From positions 434,001-498,000 of the forward strand of contig CASHTG010000005.1 in NCBI GenBank assembly GCA_949357655.1: a DNA stretch of 64,000 bases, given 5' to 3'. Positions within the stretch are counted from its first letter, which is position 1. Each line of letters begins with the position of its first letter. The DNA is from Parascedosporium putredinis. Taxonomy: Eukaryota; Ascomycota; Sordariomycetes; Microascales; Microascaceae. Position numbers and translations under genes: made by a program. This document shows, piece after piece, positions 46,221 through 59,508 of the stretch. The notes under the pieces are model-generated. The model searched no databases and was not told the origin of the DNA. It worked only from the letters and a program-made list of their open reading frames with translations.

Positions 46221-49200
46221 TGTACCTTGCAGCCACACAACATGGTTGGTTGGCGGAGGACAAGCTTGCTTTCCCTTTCCGTCCTTTGCACAGACGAAGC
46301 GGGCTCAAGGGTGGCAAGGGGAAAAGGAAGAAGGGAAGACCTTGGAGGGCGAACGAAAGAGGCGCGGGCGGCGCACAGGCAGGCCGGCTGACCCTCAGCC
46401 GGCATAGAATATTTCCATCCTCCGCCATTCGACTTCTTGTCACCACCTCTCACGAGACAAGGGATGAATGGCTGAGAACGGCCCTCGAATACTCGAGTCC
46501 TAAACTCTATCTTGATGCCTCCCTCCTCCTTTGAAGAACAGCAAGTTCCTGCGCCGCCTCTAAGAAGCAAGCGCCTTCGACTTGCATGAACCATCCGTTG
46601 CTCACGTCGCACTCGAGTTTGTTTTCTTAGACCTTTGTGCTTAGGGTGTGGGGGCGAGGTGTGCCACCCACCATGTAGCGTCTGGAGGCGCGATCTCTTC
46701 TTCCTCGAGGATGACCAAAGTCGAGGTGCTCACATAGCTTGGCGCCACTTGCTTGTTGATGACACCAAACCGTCAAGATGAAGGAGATCATCAGTCAAAA
46801 CCCCACCACAACCCAACCACTGCCTTGAACCACAACGGGTCGCCTCAGTAAATTTCCGCTGTCAGCCCCGCATTTTGCTTCCATTGCATTGGCTTCCTCG
46901 TCTCGGTTCCGCGATAAAGAATGGGAGAGGAGTCCGGAGCGTATCCACCCCTCCCCTGCTCCACCCCCTGCTCGCTCCCCACCCCCGTTTCCGTGCTAAG
47001 AACGCCGCCAGAAGGACTAGAAGCCTCGCGTAGATGGTGTTGGCATCGTACTTTCTTAAAATCCCCACCTGTCTTCCATTTGAAGAGATGAACCCTGTCT
47101 CTTGTGGGCTCCGCCAGTCCAACCCCGGTTAGCCTTGATTTGGCTTCATCCTTCACCCTCCAACCCCCTCCCCAAAAAGGCTTCCTAGGCTGGTTCGTTG
47201 AAGGAAAACACCGTTCTCTGACGTGCCCTGTGCCCTCAGGCTCCCGGCGAGGGCAATCGGAAGTCTGAACGCTGCACGGTCTTTCGGGCTTAGCTCGACG
47301 CCATCGCGATCCACTTCTACAGCTCGACACTTGCACAAGGTCATGCCCTCCTCCCCTGTTTCCTCACGCCCCACCCCTCGCGCCGAGCCTGTAACTCTCC
47401 ATCGCACTCCACGCCCGCTTTTCTGATTAAACCTTCCCTCTTACGGCCCTTCGTATGGAGGGGTAGAGGGAGTAGACAAAAGACTGAAACAAACCCGGGT
47501 CCCCTGGAGGCACAGACTGGAAGCTGTGGAGCGGGTGGTGTCGTGATATCCGTACTTGACAGGGGAACAAAGTGCGGTACTTGTGAGTACCGAAATTCAG
47601 ATGCCATACCACTAGAAGCTGGCGGCGTCTTGTTATTCCTGCTGTCGTCGCTCTCCTTCGCAGCCTGTGATGCGAAGTAGTCTTACCGGGGAAAGGAAAT
47701 GAACCCCCTCCCTTTGCCTCACTCCACCTAGTTCCAGATTGGGCATCTCAGCGCCCTGTTGAGCCAGGTTATCCTTTCCAACCAGCACTGATCTTTATCA
47801 GAACATCCCCTCCTGGATGGGGACGCGATCCCTTTTCCGTCTGGCTCTGGTCAATGCCCACTTGACCAGTGCAAGCGAGGGTAGGAATCTTGTCTATAGG
47901 AGCACTCAATAATGCTCTCTTCCCGCCCGTTGGGGACCTCTCACGCACGGGTTGCCGCTGCTGGCACTGTTTGTATCCCGCAACTGACCTTTCTGTGGTC
48001 CCTCCCCACCCTCTCCCTATCCTTGGCTTGTCCTTGGAGCGCTGATGACAGGTGAGAGCGAGGGTTCCCTTGCTCAGTCATGGATGCGATGCCTGACCTT
48101 GAAACGTTGGTCGTGATGGAGGACGTGGGGTGCTTCCTCGGACAGGGGCCAATCAGCGCGCGGACGGAGTCGGAGAGATTTCAACCACATTCACCTCCGC
48201 TCTGTCGGTCGGAATGCGAGGCTGACCATGGTGAGGGATTGCTTTGAGGAACCAACCAACTTGAAGAGCTCACCTTCGACAGCATGGCGTCGACCAATAA
48301 TTTCGAGTATCTGATCGCACTCTCTCGATGTTAGTCATTTCTCACCGAGGTGACATGTTAGTACAATGTCCATGACGGATCCCCGTCTCTTCCCTCCACT
48401 CCCCCTTGGTTCAAGGCTATTACTGGACAACCGCGCTCTCGTGCCAGCCCCAGGACCTAGACGTCCGCCCTGCCGGGCTTTCATGATTTCGGTGTATGCT
48501 CAGCTTCGTTTTCTTGCCTCTACCACTCGCGGGTGAAGTGGAGTGTCTGCGAATTCACAGACCGGGCCCCTCTGATCCAGCACCGTTAGCGAGGGAGTGG
48601 AAATTCACCGAGTCCCACTCCTCAATTCCGGAAAAATAAATACGAGGTCCCTTGCCTTCTCTTGATCCGTGAATAAACGGTGAGGGTACCGAGACTCGTA
48701 GTGGAGAGGAGGGGCATCAATTGAGGCCAAACTATCGTTTTAGTAGGCGGAGTCGCTCATTACAAGTACTGTTTCCGTCAACATCATGGCTCCACTGTGA
48801 CCCAAAGAACTGGCGAGCGCTCATCCATCATCCTCAGCTCGTCTGCGGCACAGGCGAGTGTGATAGGCCTTGGGGTTCCGCCCCGTGGTAGCCATGCCGA
48901 GGAACGAGCCCTCTTGGCCGTTCAATCCGTGAGTTTGAGGCTTTCTACGATGAACGGTCCCTCTCTCGGAGACCTTAGCTTGCTTAGAGGGTTGTCCATC
49001 ATTGTCCCGCCCTCTGTGCGCTCCATCTTCTAAGGTCTCGGAAACTTTAAACTGCAAATTTGACCCGCCCGCCCACTGCCCAAGAGAAGGGTGAAAGCAA
49101 GGAGGGTCCTTCTCCACCGTGCCTAGATCCCCTTCTTGGTAGCCGTGAGGGCGGTTCGATACCTCGGCGTGGGCGTAGCACACATAACCTATCGTGCACT

Positions 49201-52200
49201 CGTAGTATCGATGGCGACCTTAAGCCCTCCGAGCAGACTTGATGGTGGGCACGAGTGCGCGAGCAGTAATACAGTACATAGCCCCGCCAGCTAGGAGCCA
49301 CCAGTATAGAGGCGTTTGCGAATCGCGGAAATGAGTAACATATCAGTGAATGGACTATCTGGCTACCACGTCCTCTGCGGAGGTCTGCCTAGAGATAGAT
49401 AGAGAGGGAGGCTAGATTTCCATCTTGCGTCACCAACAATTTCCTGTCCACTGGTTACGTGGCTGCAGGGCCGAGCTATCGCTGCATTTCTCTACCTCAC
49501 CCATTCATCGTACTACTGTTAATCGATTGTGATCAACACTTTGCTGGACCAGACACGTTCGGCGTTGCCGATCGTACGAGGTTGCGGAGAGTTAATATCT
49601 GCCTCGGACTAATTTTTGACGTTGTCAACTTTACCCAGAAGGGGAGCGAAGAACACGCATTTTCGGGTTCCAAGCGCCGTTCTTTGCCATTTGAGGCATC
49701 GCCCATTGGCGCGAAAGGTTGAAAGGGACGGTAATCAAGTTGAGTGAAAACGGGGCGTGCGGTCATAGTTGGGTGGCCCTGCCGATCAATTCAGCAGGCT
49801 TCTTTTCTCTCTTCGGTTCAAGTAGGCTTAGTGACCTAGGCTATCGCTTCGAGGGATAGCCCTTCATTTTCTTCTTCAATCTTCGCCCACTTGGTATTAT
49901 TTTGCGGCCGGTTTACGCGCAAGTGCAAGCTTGACGCCACAGCATATTGGCGGCCAAAAGGGTGAGCAGAGGTACTCTAATACCCCCTTGGAAGGCCTGG
50001 TGCTTGACGGCTGGCCAAACCTTCTTGCCCCCGATCCCAGGACTTTGGACCGGGTGGAGGGAGACGCTAGGCGACGAGGGGAAATCCATCCAAGATAGTG
50101 GGCTTCGTGGTGGTCTGCTCTAGAAGGATTGAGTTTTTCCTCTTCGACCTTTCTCCCTCCCATCCAAGCCTGTCTAACGCACATCTGCATCGGGATCCAG
50201 GTCCAAGATGGAGAACAGGAGGGTTTTGCAAGCTAAAAGGTGGCAGCCCGAGAGTTTGGGATCGTCCCTTTTGTTTTGGAGGTGCTCTTTTGCTTTACCG
50301 GGGCTTTTCTCCTTCTTACGCCCCCTCTTCCTCCCGAAGCGAGCAAAAGTGTATTTTCCTTTCGTGTCATTCTTTCTTCCCAGCAGGCAGGCAGTGGGGA
50401 CGACAAAGAGAGGATAGTACAGTTCATGTGATGGGACCGGAGGATGGGATAAGGGAGGAGCGGTTCTATTTCCGCGACTGGTCTCCGCGGGCTCGTCCCT
50501 GCCATGGGAAAGAACAGTGACGAATTCATCACAAGACACATCTCTGGAGTGACGGCTAACGCCTTTGACGATATCCTGATGGACTAATGGCGAGGAAAGA
50601 GTGGTGGCTTGATAGATGCAAATGCAAGCATCGAAGGCCGCAAAATGAGCTGGGCTCTGCCTGTAGATAGAGCTAGACGCGCAGCAAAGCTACTACTCAT
50701 GGCCAGACTGAGGGGGATTCATCCTTAGAGGCAAAGGCGTTCTGCGCGCGCATCCTTGCATCTTTCTTCGCGGAAAGGCAAGAGGCTGTATCGATGGGGA
50801 CGAGGGTTCGTACGAAGCGAAAAGTCTATTTCCCACAATTCCGATTTGTTCGCATCGGACTACGAGGAACTAGTAGGCCCCTTAGCGACTTTGTAAGTGT
50901 AAGCTAACTGAGACCGACCAAAATTTCATCTTCTGCCTTTATTCTCTCTTGTGGTAGGGAACACACCGCACTCCACCTACGCGACGCGAGTGTGGTTCAT
51001 CGTTCATATGTTTCGAGCTGAGGCGAGACTAGGGAGGCAATGCATGTAATGCTGGGATCCTGCCCAGAAGAGAATCCCGATCTGCATTCAGCTTGCGTCG
51101 TGGCCCCTTCAGACATCAGCAGAATAACCGTAACCCGATGGCACCCGAGGAGACAGAATCAACGGATCAGAAGGGCGAGAGTAGAGCAAGCTGGTTTTTT
51201 TCTTTTTTTTTTTTTTCTTTTGGAGTTGAATGGTAACCATTACTTACGTGTTTTTGGTGGCCAATTCCTCTTTCCGTAGCCCCCACCAACATACACTCAG
51301 TCACATTCAATTCTTAAGAGGGAAAGCTATTGTTCAGACTCACCGTAAAAATGTAGCATTTCCCCTGCCTTGCCCAGGAACGGGCGGGAGGCATCGAGAT
51401 GCGCGAGGCAGGGGCCCTCCTTCATCTTCTCTCATTTCGCATTATCAGAGCATATGCCGAGCGCACCCTTCTTCTGCAAGGTGGATATGCACTCCACACG
51501 CAATATATTGGAAGGGGAGGGGGTTTGATTTTTGGTATCCTGCGTCCTGCGTCCTCTGCTCGCTCTTCCTTGGACCCCCTCCCTGAAGCATGTCTTTGCG
51601 GGTCCCATATTCTATTCGAAGGAGAGCGATAGCTGCAAGAAGGGAAGGGAGAGGGGACGGGAGAGGCAAAGGCAACCGCAGGCGCAGGTTTTTGCCCTGC
51701 GCCGCCAGTCTAGTGTTTCAAGACGAAGACGTGAGGAAACCGGTGTGGGAGATAGAGGGCGAGAGAGACATGACCCGTGCAGAAGCGATGGGCAATAGGA
51801 GAAGAAACGAAGAGGGGGTGTAAATGGAGCGCGTTGGGTGTGAAGTGAAGAGCGAGCGGTTTGGGGTGAAGAGAATTTTCTGGTTCGCCCTAGATCAAGG
51901 GGGCATAGGGAGCGAGAGATGGAGCAAAGGATCGAGAGTGGCGTGAACTGATTCCTAGTATATCTTCTGCGTTCTCGACAGGAAGGAAGGGTGACCACAT
52001 GTTTGGCGATAGTTCGCACCTGCTAGGCAGGCGCAACAGATGGGCGGGCTCCTCGAGAACTGTGAACCATTCTGCTGCACTCATAGGGCACGGATGGTCG
52101 CCTTTGTCGAACGCGAAGCTCGTAGATCCTCGCATCCATGTTGCCCATGGGCGCCGGCTTGTGGCGGATCGCATTCTGAAGTTGAGGGAAGCGGACGACG

Positions 52201-55200
52201 AGTGCTGAGCTTGGAAGGCACGCCATCATGTACCGTCGCCGCGATGATGGACAGGGCCATCGTCTCAAAAGGCGTTTCGCCATCCGACATGCTTTCGGGT
52301 ATGCTTACCCACCACTCTGATAGCCCTCTACCTCGGTAGGGAAGAAGGGAATAGAATGCCGCGAACGTAATGGAGAGATAGAATCGCAGAGACGAAGAGC
52401 TGAGGTTCCTTAGTCCCCACCCCCTTACATACTTTGCCACGAGGAAAAACCGGCTCGAAGGGGAGGCGAGGACGCAGGACCAAGGGCGAGGAGCGCCAAG
52501 AGGCATAGGCGAGAAACTGGTCCATCAGCAGATGGAAGACACATTGAGTCCGCGCCACCGCCAAATGTTCCATTGCTTGTGACTGTTCATCGAGAAGAAC
52601 GCTTGAGTTCGCGTGCACGCCCTCGTGCCCTTGATTGCTGCAACCGAAGAGAATAAGGAAAGAGTGGGGGAGAGGGCGCGGACTGTCGCTCATGCCTGTG
52701 CCCCGTCCTTCCTCTCTCTCGCTCTCGCTCTCTTCGAGTGGGGACGGGAGAGCATCATGTCAAGGCCACAGAGGGAGGAGGCGAATGAGATGAATCCTCT
52801 GCACGCACGTCCCATTGCAATTGCCAATGTTGGGCTTTCATGAGTCCAAGAAGCCCTGCCCGAGCAGTAAGAGCGCGAGAGGATAGAGGGAACGAGGAGG
52901 AAATGGACCGGATGAAAGACAGGATGGGACCTGCAGGGAAGGTCGTGCGCAAGTGCGTGCGCAATTGTGGCAAAGATTGCAGCCATGAGAGGCGAAGAGA
53001 CTGTTTTCCGAGGCGGCCAGAGCGCGTAGAAGACATGGGCATTTCCTATCTCGAGTTAGTTCTCACTTCTATTCTTGACAGAGTGTAATACCGCTGCTTA
53101 CTTCCTCTTCAATCAAGCCTCGTCCCATCACTTTCGACTTCTCCCTTTGTAACGATAGGGGCGGTATGCATCTGGGCCTTCAGCACCATATGGACTAAAG
53201 AAGGTAACGAAGAGGGCCTTGAGAGTTAATAGTAGCGGTAGCACAATAGGACCGAGGAAGCGAAGACGGCATCGGGGAAGAAGACAAAGAGGGTGATGAT
53301 GCAGAGAGAAAGGGAAGAGAGGAAGTGGGTTATGCAGGCTCGTCCTTGCGCTTGCAGGTGAATTGGTTTCGAACGCACATGCGCCCCGTAATGCGAACCA
53401 AACTTTCTTCCCTTCTTTTTAATTAGCAGCGCTCCCGTTTGGTGGTGAGAACCCAACACAGCATGTTGGACGTGGTGTACGTTTACGTACACACACCAGA
53501 GCCAAGGAGTGTGCATCTGCGACTCACCGCACTTACACGGCCGAGATGCGCTACTGCCTACCAGAAGGTACAAGAGTTCTGCACGTAATAGCATGTTAGA
53601 ATGAAGTCATCAACGTTAAAACAACACATCACCCTCTCTGCACTAGACACCTCTCCGAATTGCCTTTGCCCAACGATCAAATTGTCCTCGCCTCAATATT
53701 AATTCGGCTCGGTAGGGGCTCGACGCAGTTCAACTTGAGTGCTGCTGCGGTAGTTAGCGGCCCCCGTTGCTGTGCTGCCGTCCATTGTCCACTGTAATAC
53801 ACTTTACCTGAAATGCGTCAGAGTCTAACGAGGCCTTGTGGCAGCGCCGTGGTCCCTTCAACCCACCCACTATTTTGATCCTGAGGCCGGTTTGCCCTAA
53901 TCACACCGGCGATCCGCATCGTCACAAAGCACGTCTCGGCCTTCGTGCAGCACGCACTCCATCTACTATCGCGGGCCGTGGCCGTAAACATGGCAAGGGG
54001 GTCGAGTACTATTTTGACGATTCGAGATCGGAGGGGAACGCACATAAAAATGGCAAAGGGTGAGATGAAATGGGGGTCACCGTCAATACCAACAAACCGA
54101 TCGGGTTTCAACTCATTGTAGGGCGAGGAACGGTGTCAGGTGCACTCTCCATAAACTTCAAAGTTGGGGTTTGCTTCGAGCCTCTCTTCATAGCTCCTTC
54201 CAACGTCGATCCTGGTGAATCTGAAATATGTCGGCAGTTCGCGTGTGGCAGGAGCGCCGCTCCCATGTGTCCTGGCCCACTGCTGCTCAACCTTCCTCAC
54301 CACTGCCGCACCTCTGTTGACGGGCAGGAACATCCGTAAATCCCCTCTGTTGTGCTTGCCTCTGTTCTCGTATCAGGGCCCAAAAGGCGAATTCAGGCCT
54401 CCCCTCTCCTTTCCGTTCCTTGCCCCTTCCGTGCTTCCCCTCTTTCTCTCCTCCGGTGATCAAATCAACCATGCATGCTGTCTGCGCATGACCCGCCACT
54501 GCGAACTCCTGCAGGGAGACAAGAGATCAAATTTGAGCGACAACAGTTCATCTTGGCATGGGGTTGCGGTGCCTGCAGCCGCTATCGGTTTCACTTCCAC
54601 CCTCACCTCATGGGTTCATCAAAGGATTTTGGATTTTGTGTGTGATTCACGATTCGCAAGTGCAGCTGTTACCTGGCCTGGTCCTGGTCCGGCATCTCGA
54701 TCAACGAACGCCGACTTGGATGTCCATGTCTCTCTTTTGAATGATGCTCACCCCCTCTCCGGTAGAGGTCCCGAGACTAAACACCATCCATGTAGGTCAA
54801 CTTCTTGATTCTCTCAGGTGCGCCGGAGAAATGAATTAAGGATTATTCCTACTCTCCGAAAGGCGTGCGCTAGGAGAGGGAGATACGAGACAGTGGAGAT
54901 GGAAAGATGGAGAATGAGGGGATCCCACAAGGACAGGAAAATCCCCGACAATTTGGGAAGGCACTCTGAGGGCAGAAAAAGAGGAGAAATCGTCTTCCAG
55001 GCGCAAGTGGCTCCCCCAGCACCGGGCCGGTATTCTTGGCTGGCCCATTTTCGTGCTCCTCTCTGTCGTGCCTCTTTTTCTGCACCAGTTCTGCACCAGT
55101 TCTCACCAGTTAGGGATCATGGCCGGTGCGGCTGTGGTGGGCATGGTGTGGTGTGGCCAAGCAAGGCCAGAGGCGATCGCACTAGACCCACCTTGTCGTC

Positions 55201-56460
55201 TGGCCCGGTTTTCGTTGCATTGGAGAAGCCTCCACCGCCCACTTTTTGCCATCCATCATGGTATGCTGCGCTACGACGGTGGCACGAAGCGCACAGCACC
55301 CTCAACTCTTCCATGTCCCTCAGTAATACACGATGGTGAGCTTGCCAGGACCTTTGGCTCATTCACCGCCCTCGACTAAGTACTGCCTGTTACATGCTGG
55401 CAGAATGAAACTGAGTGTGTCAAGGAAGGCGGTGTGCACGTGGAGATGTCGAGACCGCAGCTTTTGCGGCGAGCCGAGTCGAGGCACAACGCAGCTTTTC
55501 CCTCCCGGAATGTGCCCTAATACAAGGACCATCCATAAAGTTTGGTGCCGACGCCAGACAAAGGGGTCTCTAGATGGTTTGGTCGTAGGGGTCGGGGGCA
55601 GCTTGGGTGTTGTTCCGAGTTGCAACTTGGATCCATGACTATAAAACGGCGATGTCTATTGGGCTGCCATTCTTCTGCTACTCTAACGGCCTCGACCAAA
55701 AGCCGCAAGGGACGGCTCAGATCTGGCTTGACGTAGGGAGCAGGGGAAAAGGGGAGGAGAACAAAAGGAGCAAAAATAAAAGCGCGCGGCCAAAAAGTTG
55801 CCAAACGCCGCGCGCGCCCGGCTCGGTGCCGGGTTCTGGCACAGGCTGGTTATACAGTGGGCGAGGTCAAAAGACTCGAACAATCAATATAGTGATCATC
55901 ACAAGGATTACGTTCTGGCTCTTTTCTCGGGGAATTGTAGGCAATGACATGTGCACAAGCCATGCTGACCCAGGTGCCCCCCTCCCCGAACCAAACCTGT
56001 CAAACAGAGCCATGTGCGGGAATAAATTGAATGGAATGGATCAATTATCGCTAAGAACATTCCAACCTCGAGTCAGTTTTTTTTTCTTCTCTCTTGCGCC
56101 CAGGACACGCAGGGTTGATATATTGCAACGTCACGGCAAGCGATAAACCCCTCCCCAACGAATTTCGAATCCGCATCACCTAGTGTTCTCGCTTACCATG
56201 CCCACTTCGCTTGATGAATATGTGACAACCGATAGGTGACATTGGCTTCCATATCAAGCTCTCCTTTATCCACTATAGACCATTTATCAGTAATATGCGA
56301 ATCGCATATTGGCAGGTGGGGAGGGTTCAATGAGACGGGCATGGCTGGGCCAGGCAAGGGCCTAGGGGTGGAATCAACCCTTCGACTCTTCAACCTTCCT
56401 AGCGCCCCCTCCTCGCTACCGCCTTGGCCAACTCTCTTGTTGAGGAAAAAGAGACCAAAG

Positions 56461-56475
56461 AAAAAAAAAAAAAAA
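56461..56475. repeat. Homopolymer A(15)
   Basis: Uninterrupted A run in the gene-free region. Confidence 0.9.
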
Positions 56476-58890
56476 CCTCAGCACAAGGGGGGCTAGGAAA
56501 GAATCTCAAAACGCCCTCATAGCCATATCTGTGTAGCAGAATCCCATCATCTTCAGTAACCGAATCATCGCCCATGGGAGGCCCAGTCCCGGTTCCGGCG
56601 ACGGTTCCCCGGTCTCGATCTCGGTCAATGGCCCTGTCTGCGGGTATTCCAAACTCGCTGCCCCCACTTCTCCCCCAAGCGCGGGTCTTTTGGCGTTTCT
56701 GATATATACTCGGTTGCATTTTGAATGGAGCCTCGTAAGAAGTTTCCTGAATCCCTCTGCCCGCGGCACCTTACCTTGCCCACCAAGCCCCCATCTTACC
56801 ACTGGAATCATCTCCCCCTTGTGAGAGTCGTGTAAGAGCGGGGGTCTTCACCTCATTTCCGTGGTCTCTTTCGATGCTACCGTGCTTTGCCGACGAAGGG
56901 TCACAGGAGCCGCAAGCGCGGACTGTGATTAGAGAATTTCCCCCTCTTGCCCTTGTCGGACCCGAAGTTCGGCGGCGGTTTTGGAGATTCAGATCTGTTA
57001 GATAATAATACACTTGTGACCCGTTGGAAGATCGAGGCACTTTCGAACAGGCGAATTAGCCACACACCCTACCCACGTCTGACCCTGTATTTCCCGCCTC
57101 TGAGATGCTAACCTGGTACGGGTCTAGATTCGGGGCCCTTTTCTATCTCTCTCTCTTGCTTTCTATTTTCCAAGCCCTCGTTTAGAGGTAAAAAGACCCT
57201 TGTCCTAAAGAGGGGAAGAGATATGATATGGGAATGATCATGTGTAGTGATGGGGAGGCTTGCGAGTTCCATGATTATCTTTGGAGATTAGACTTCGCCT
57301 TCCCAATCCAGATTCCAGCCAGCCCTCCTTCTGATCCACACACCTCAATGCCATTCATTCATTGGCCTGTCAGTTGATGGGTCTTGCCTGTTTGGGCTCA
57401 CGCCCCTCCTTCTCAGGCAAACGACAAGGTACAAAGTAGGAGAGGATGTGATTCTAAAACAGCCACTTTGCATGCTGATGCTTTTAATCACGACACCAGC
57501 GCCAACTTGGCTGTCCCCAACAGGGAGCAATTGAAGATGCGTCTGAAAAAAGAAAGGAAAAAAAGGAAGGCAAGGAAAAGAAAACCCCACCCACTCTGGC
57601 CGAATCCGGATCAGGGAAAACGAAAAGGCGCCTCATCTCACCTACATCCAAAACGCCAATCCAAGCAGACAGAGCAGAAGATCCGAAGGCCGAAAAGGGA
57701 ATATTCGCAGGCCGTTGCACCCCCTCCCACCGAATCATAAAGATGCTCCTTCGACGCCGTACGCCTGCTTACCCACCCGTCTTCCGCGGATGCCATCCGG
57801 TGACCGGAGTGTGGCTGGCTCGTCAAGCGCTTCTCTGAGAGTACTGTAATACTCCGCCATCTTATAGGTTGCCTTGCTGACCGAGATGAGCTCGAGAAGG
57901 ACCCAGCCGATATTCTTGGGACCCCTCTCCAACACCTCCCGCATTTAATACTCGAGGGGACTCAAAAATTGATGAAAGGCGGGCTCCAAAGTGCCCATCC
58001 CGATGCGACACCGGTTACCGTCATCAACATGGGTCTCATGGACAGGGTCGATATTGTAATATTTCCTGGTTGCGTCGTCATGGTTTTCTTGTGCCCTTCA
58101 TGTCCATCCGTCGAATGTGAACTAATCACACTATCTTATTGGTCCAGTAGGAACGATCTGTACCTTCAAGCTAATGGTCGACCATGTCACTCCCAGTGCC
58201 GATGGATCAGTGGAGAGGCATACTCAACACTCTTCCATCCCAGTACGTAGTATCATTTCGTGTCTCCTTAGGCTCTCTACTTCACCATGTATATCGATCA
58301 TAAAGGGGTCGATCACTGAAAGTACCTAAAGGAAGTCGTAGGATGCTGATGTTTTCGTCTTACGCCCCCTTCAGGCCCAAGAGGAACCCCGGCCAGCCTT
58401 CAAGGTGATACAGCGCCCTCAAGGTCTTCTGCACGGGCGGGAAATACAAGTAAACGCCCCGCAGACCAGAAGTTCTCATCCAGAGAACTGACCATCCTCT
58501 GCCAAGCCTCAGGCTCTCTTTCCCCATAATTGTTTCTTTTCGTCGCCCGGACAGTGTTCGCAGGAGCGGCGTGCCCGGCAGTGCGAAGATCAAAGGAATG
58601 AGCATCATCATGGGTGCTTTCGGCGTCGCCTCAAGTTGCTTTTGGCTTTGGGTGGTGGGGGCGCCATGTTTTTTGCGTCCACCTTCCTTGGGGGTGAAGT
58701 GTGATCTTCTTGGCCCCCTCCCCGCCATGGCTTACGCAACGCTACAGGCGTGGATGGGGCGCCGTTTGAGCGAGTGCCGGCGAAAAATACAACCCTTGTG
58801 GTCATGGCTAAAGATGGGGGACAAAGGGCACAATTGTGGCGAGTTGGACTCGAAACACAATTAGAAACAAAGCAAACACAGAGCCGCTAG

Positions 58891-58911
58891 CCACCACCAC
58901 CACCACCACCA
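58891..58911. repeat. CCA trinucleotide repeat (seven copies)
   Basis: Perfect triplet run; on the minus strand it reads TGG and yields the poly-Val/Trp string of a spurious ORF. Confidence 0.95.
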
Positions 58912-59493
58912 CGAGGAGTGATCGGCCACTCCCCCATTCGTGGCTGGCCTTGCGCATTTCAACGATCTTTTGGGCGTGTGTTCTCTCTTCCCGGTTTCGC
59001 CTCCTCGTTCCCATCTCATTGGACTCCACCCAAGAGGAAGTGAAGATGGCGCTAATCAAGGAAATCGCGTTATACGATGCGCGGATGGTTTGTTTGTTTG
59101 ATGTGCCAAACACCATACACTGGGATAGTCGTGATTATCATCGCCTTCCCCGGAACGCCTCGCCGCTGTCCCCCACTTTTTTCTTTTCACCTAGTGGACG
59201 ATGAAGGAGGAATTTTGTCGCAGGTAATCGGCGGACTGAAGGGACGTGAGCGGTGATGCATGATCATTTGATTAGGGGAGGGTAGAATATGCCCACTCGG
59301 CGATCGAGCAACAATTTGAACAGATGTGGCTAGAGCATATGTTGGGATTTACGTACATTTTTCGCCATTGAACTTGGAGTCAATTCCGAACTCCGAAATG
59401 CCAAGAACAAGAAGAAAGCCCAGTATTGGAGGGATCCGATCTCCCCTTCATCGTTTGCCTCGGCCATGGGCTGCTCGACCGAACAAGAGAAAC

Positions 59494-59508
59494 AAAAAAA
59501 AAAAAAAA
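59494..59508. repeat. Homopolymer A(15)
   Basis: Uninterrupted A run in the gene-free region. Confidence 0.9.

Noticed and set aside
45863..46612. 249-codon minus-strand ORF in the gene-free region
   Set aside because: Part of it (YTTLHYT) comes from the TGTAG repeat; no family resemblance and no coding composition.
58360..58728. 122-codon minus-strand ORF with a hydrophobic patch and fairly even codon use
   Set aside because: The most coding-like of the gene-free region, but no recognisable domain or splice context; too weak to call.
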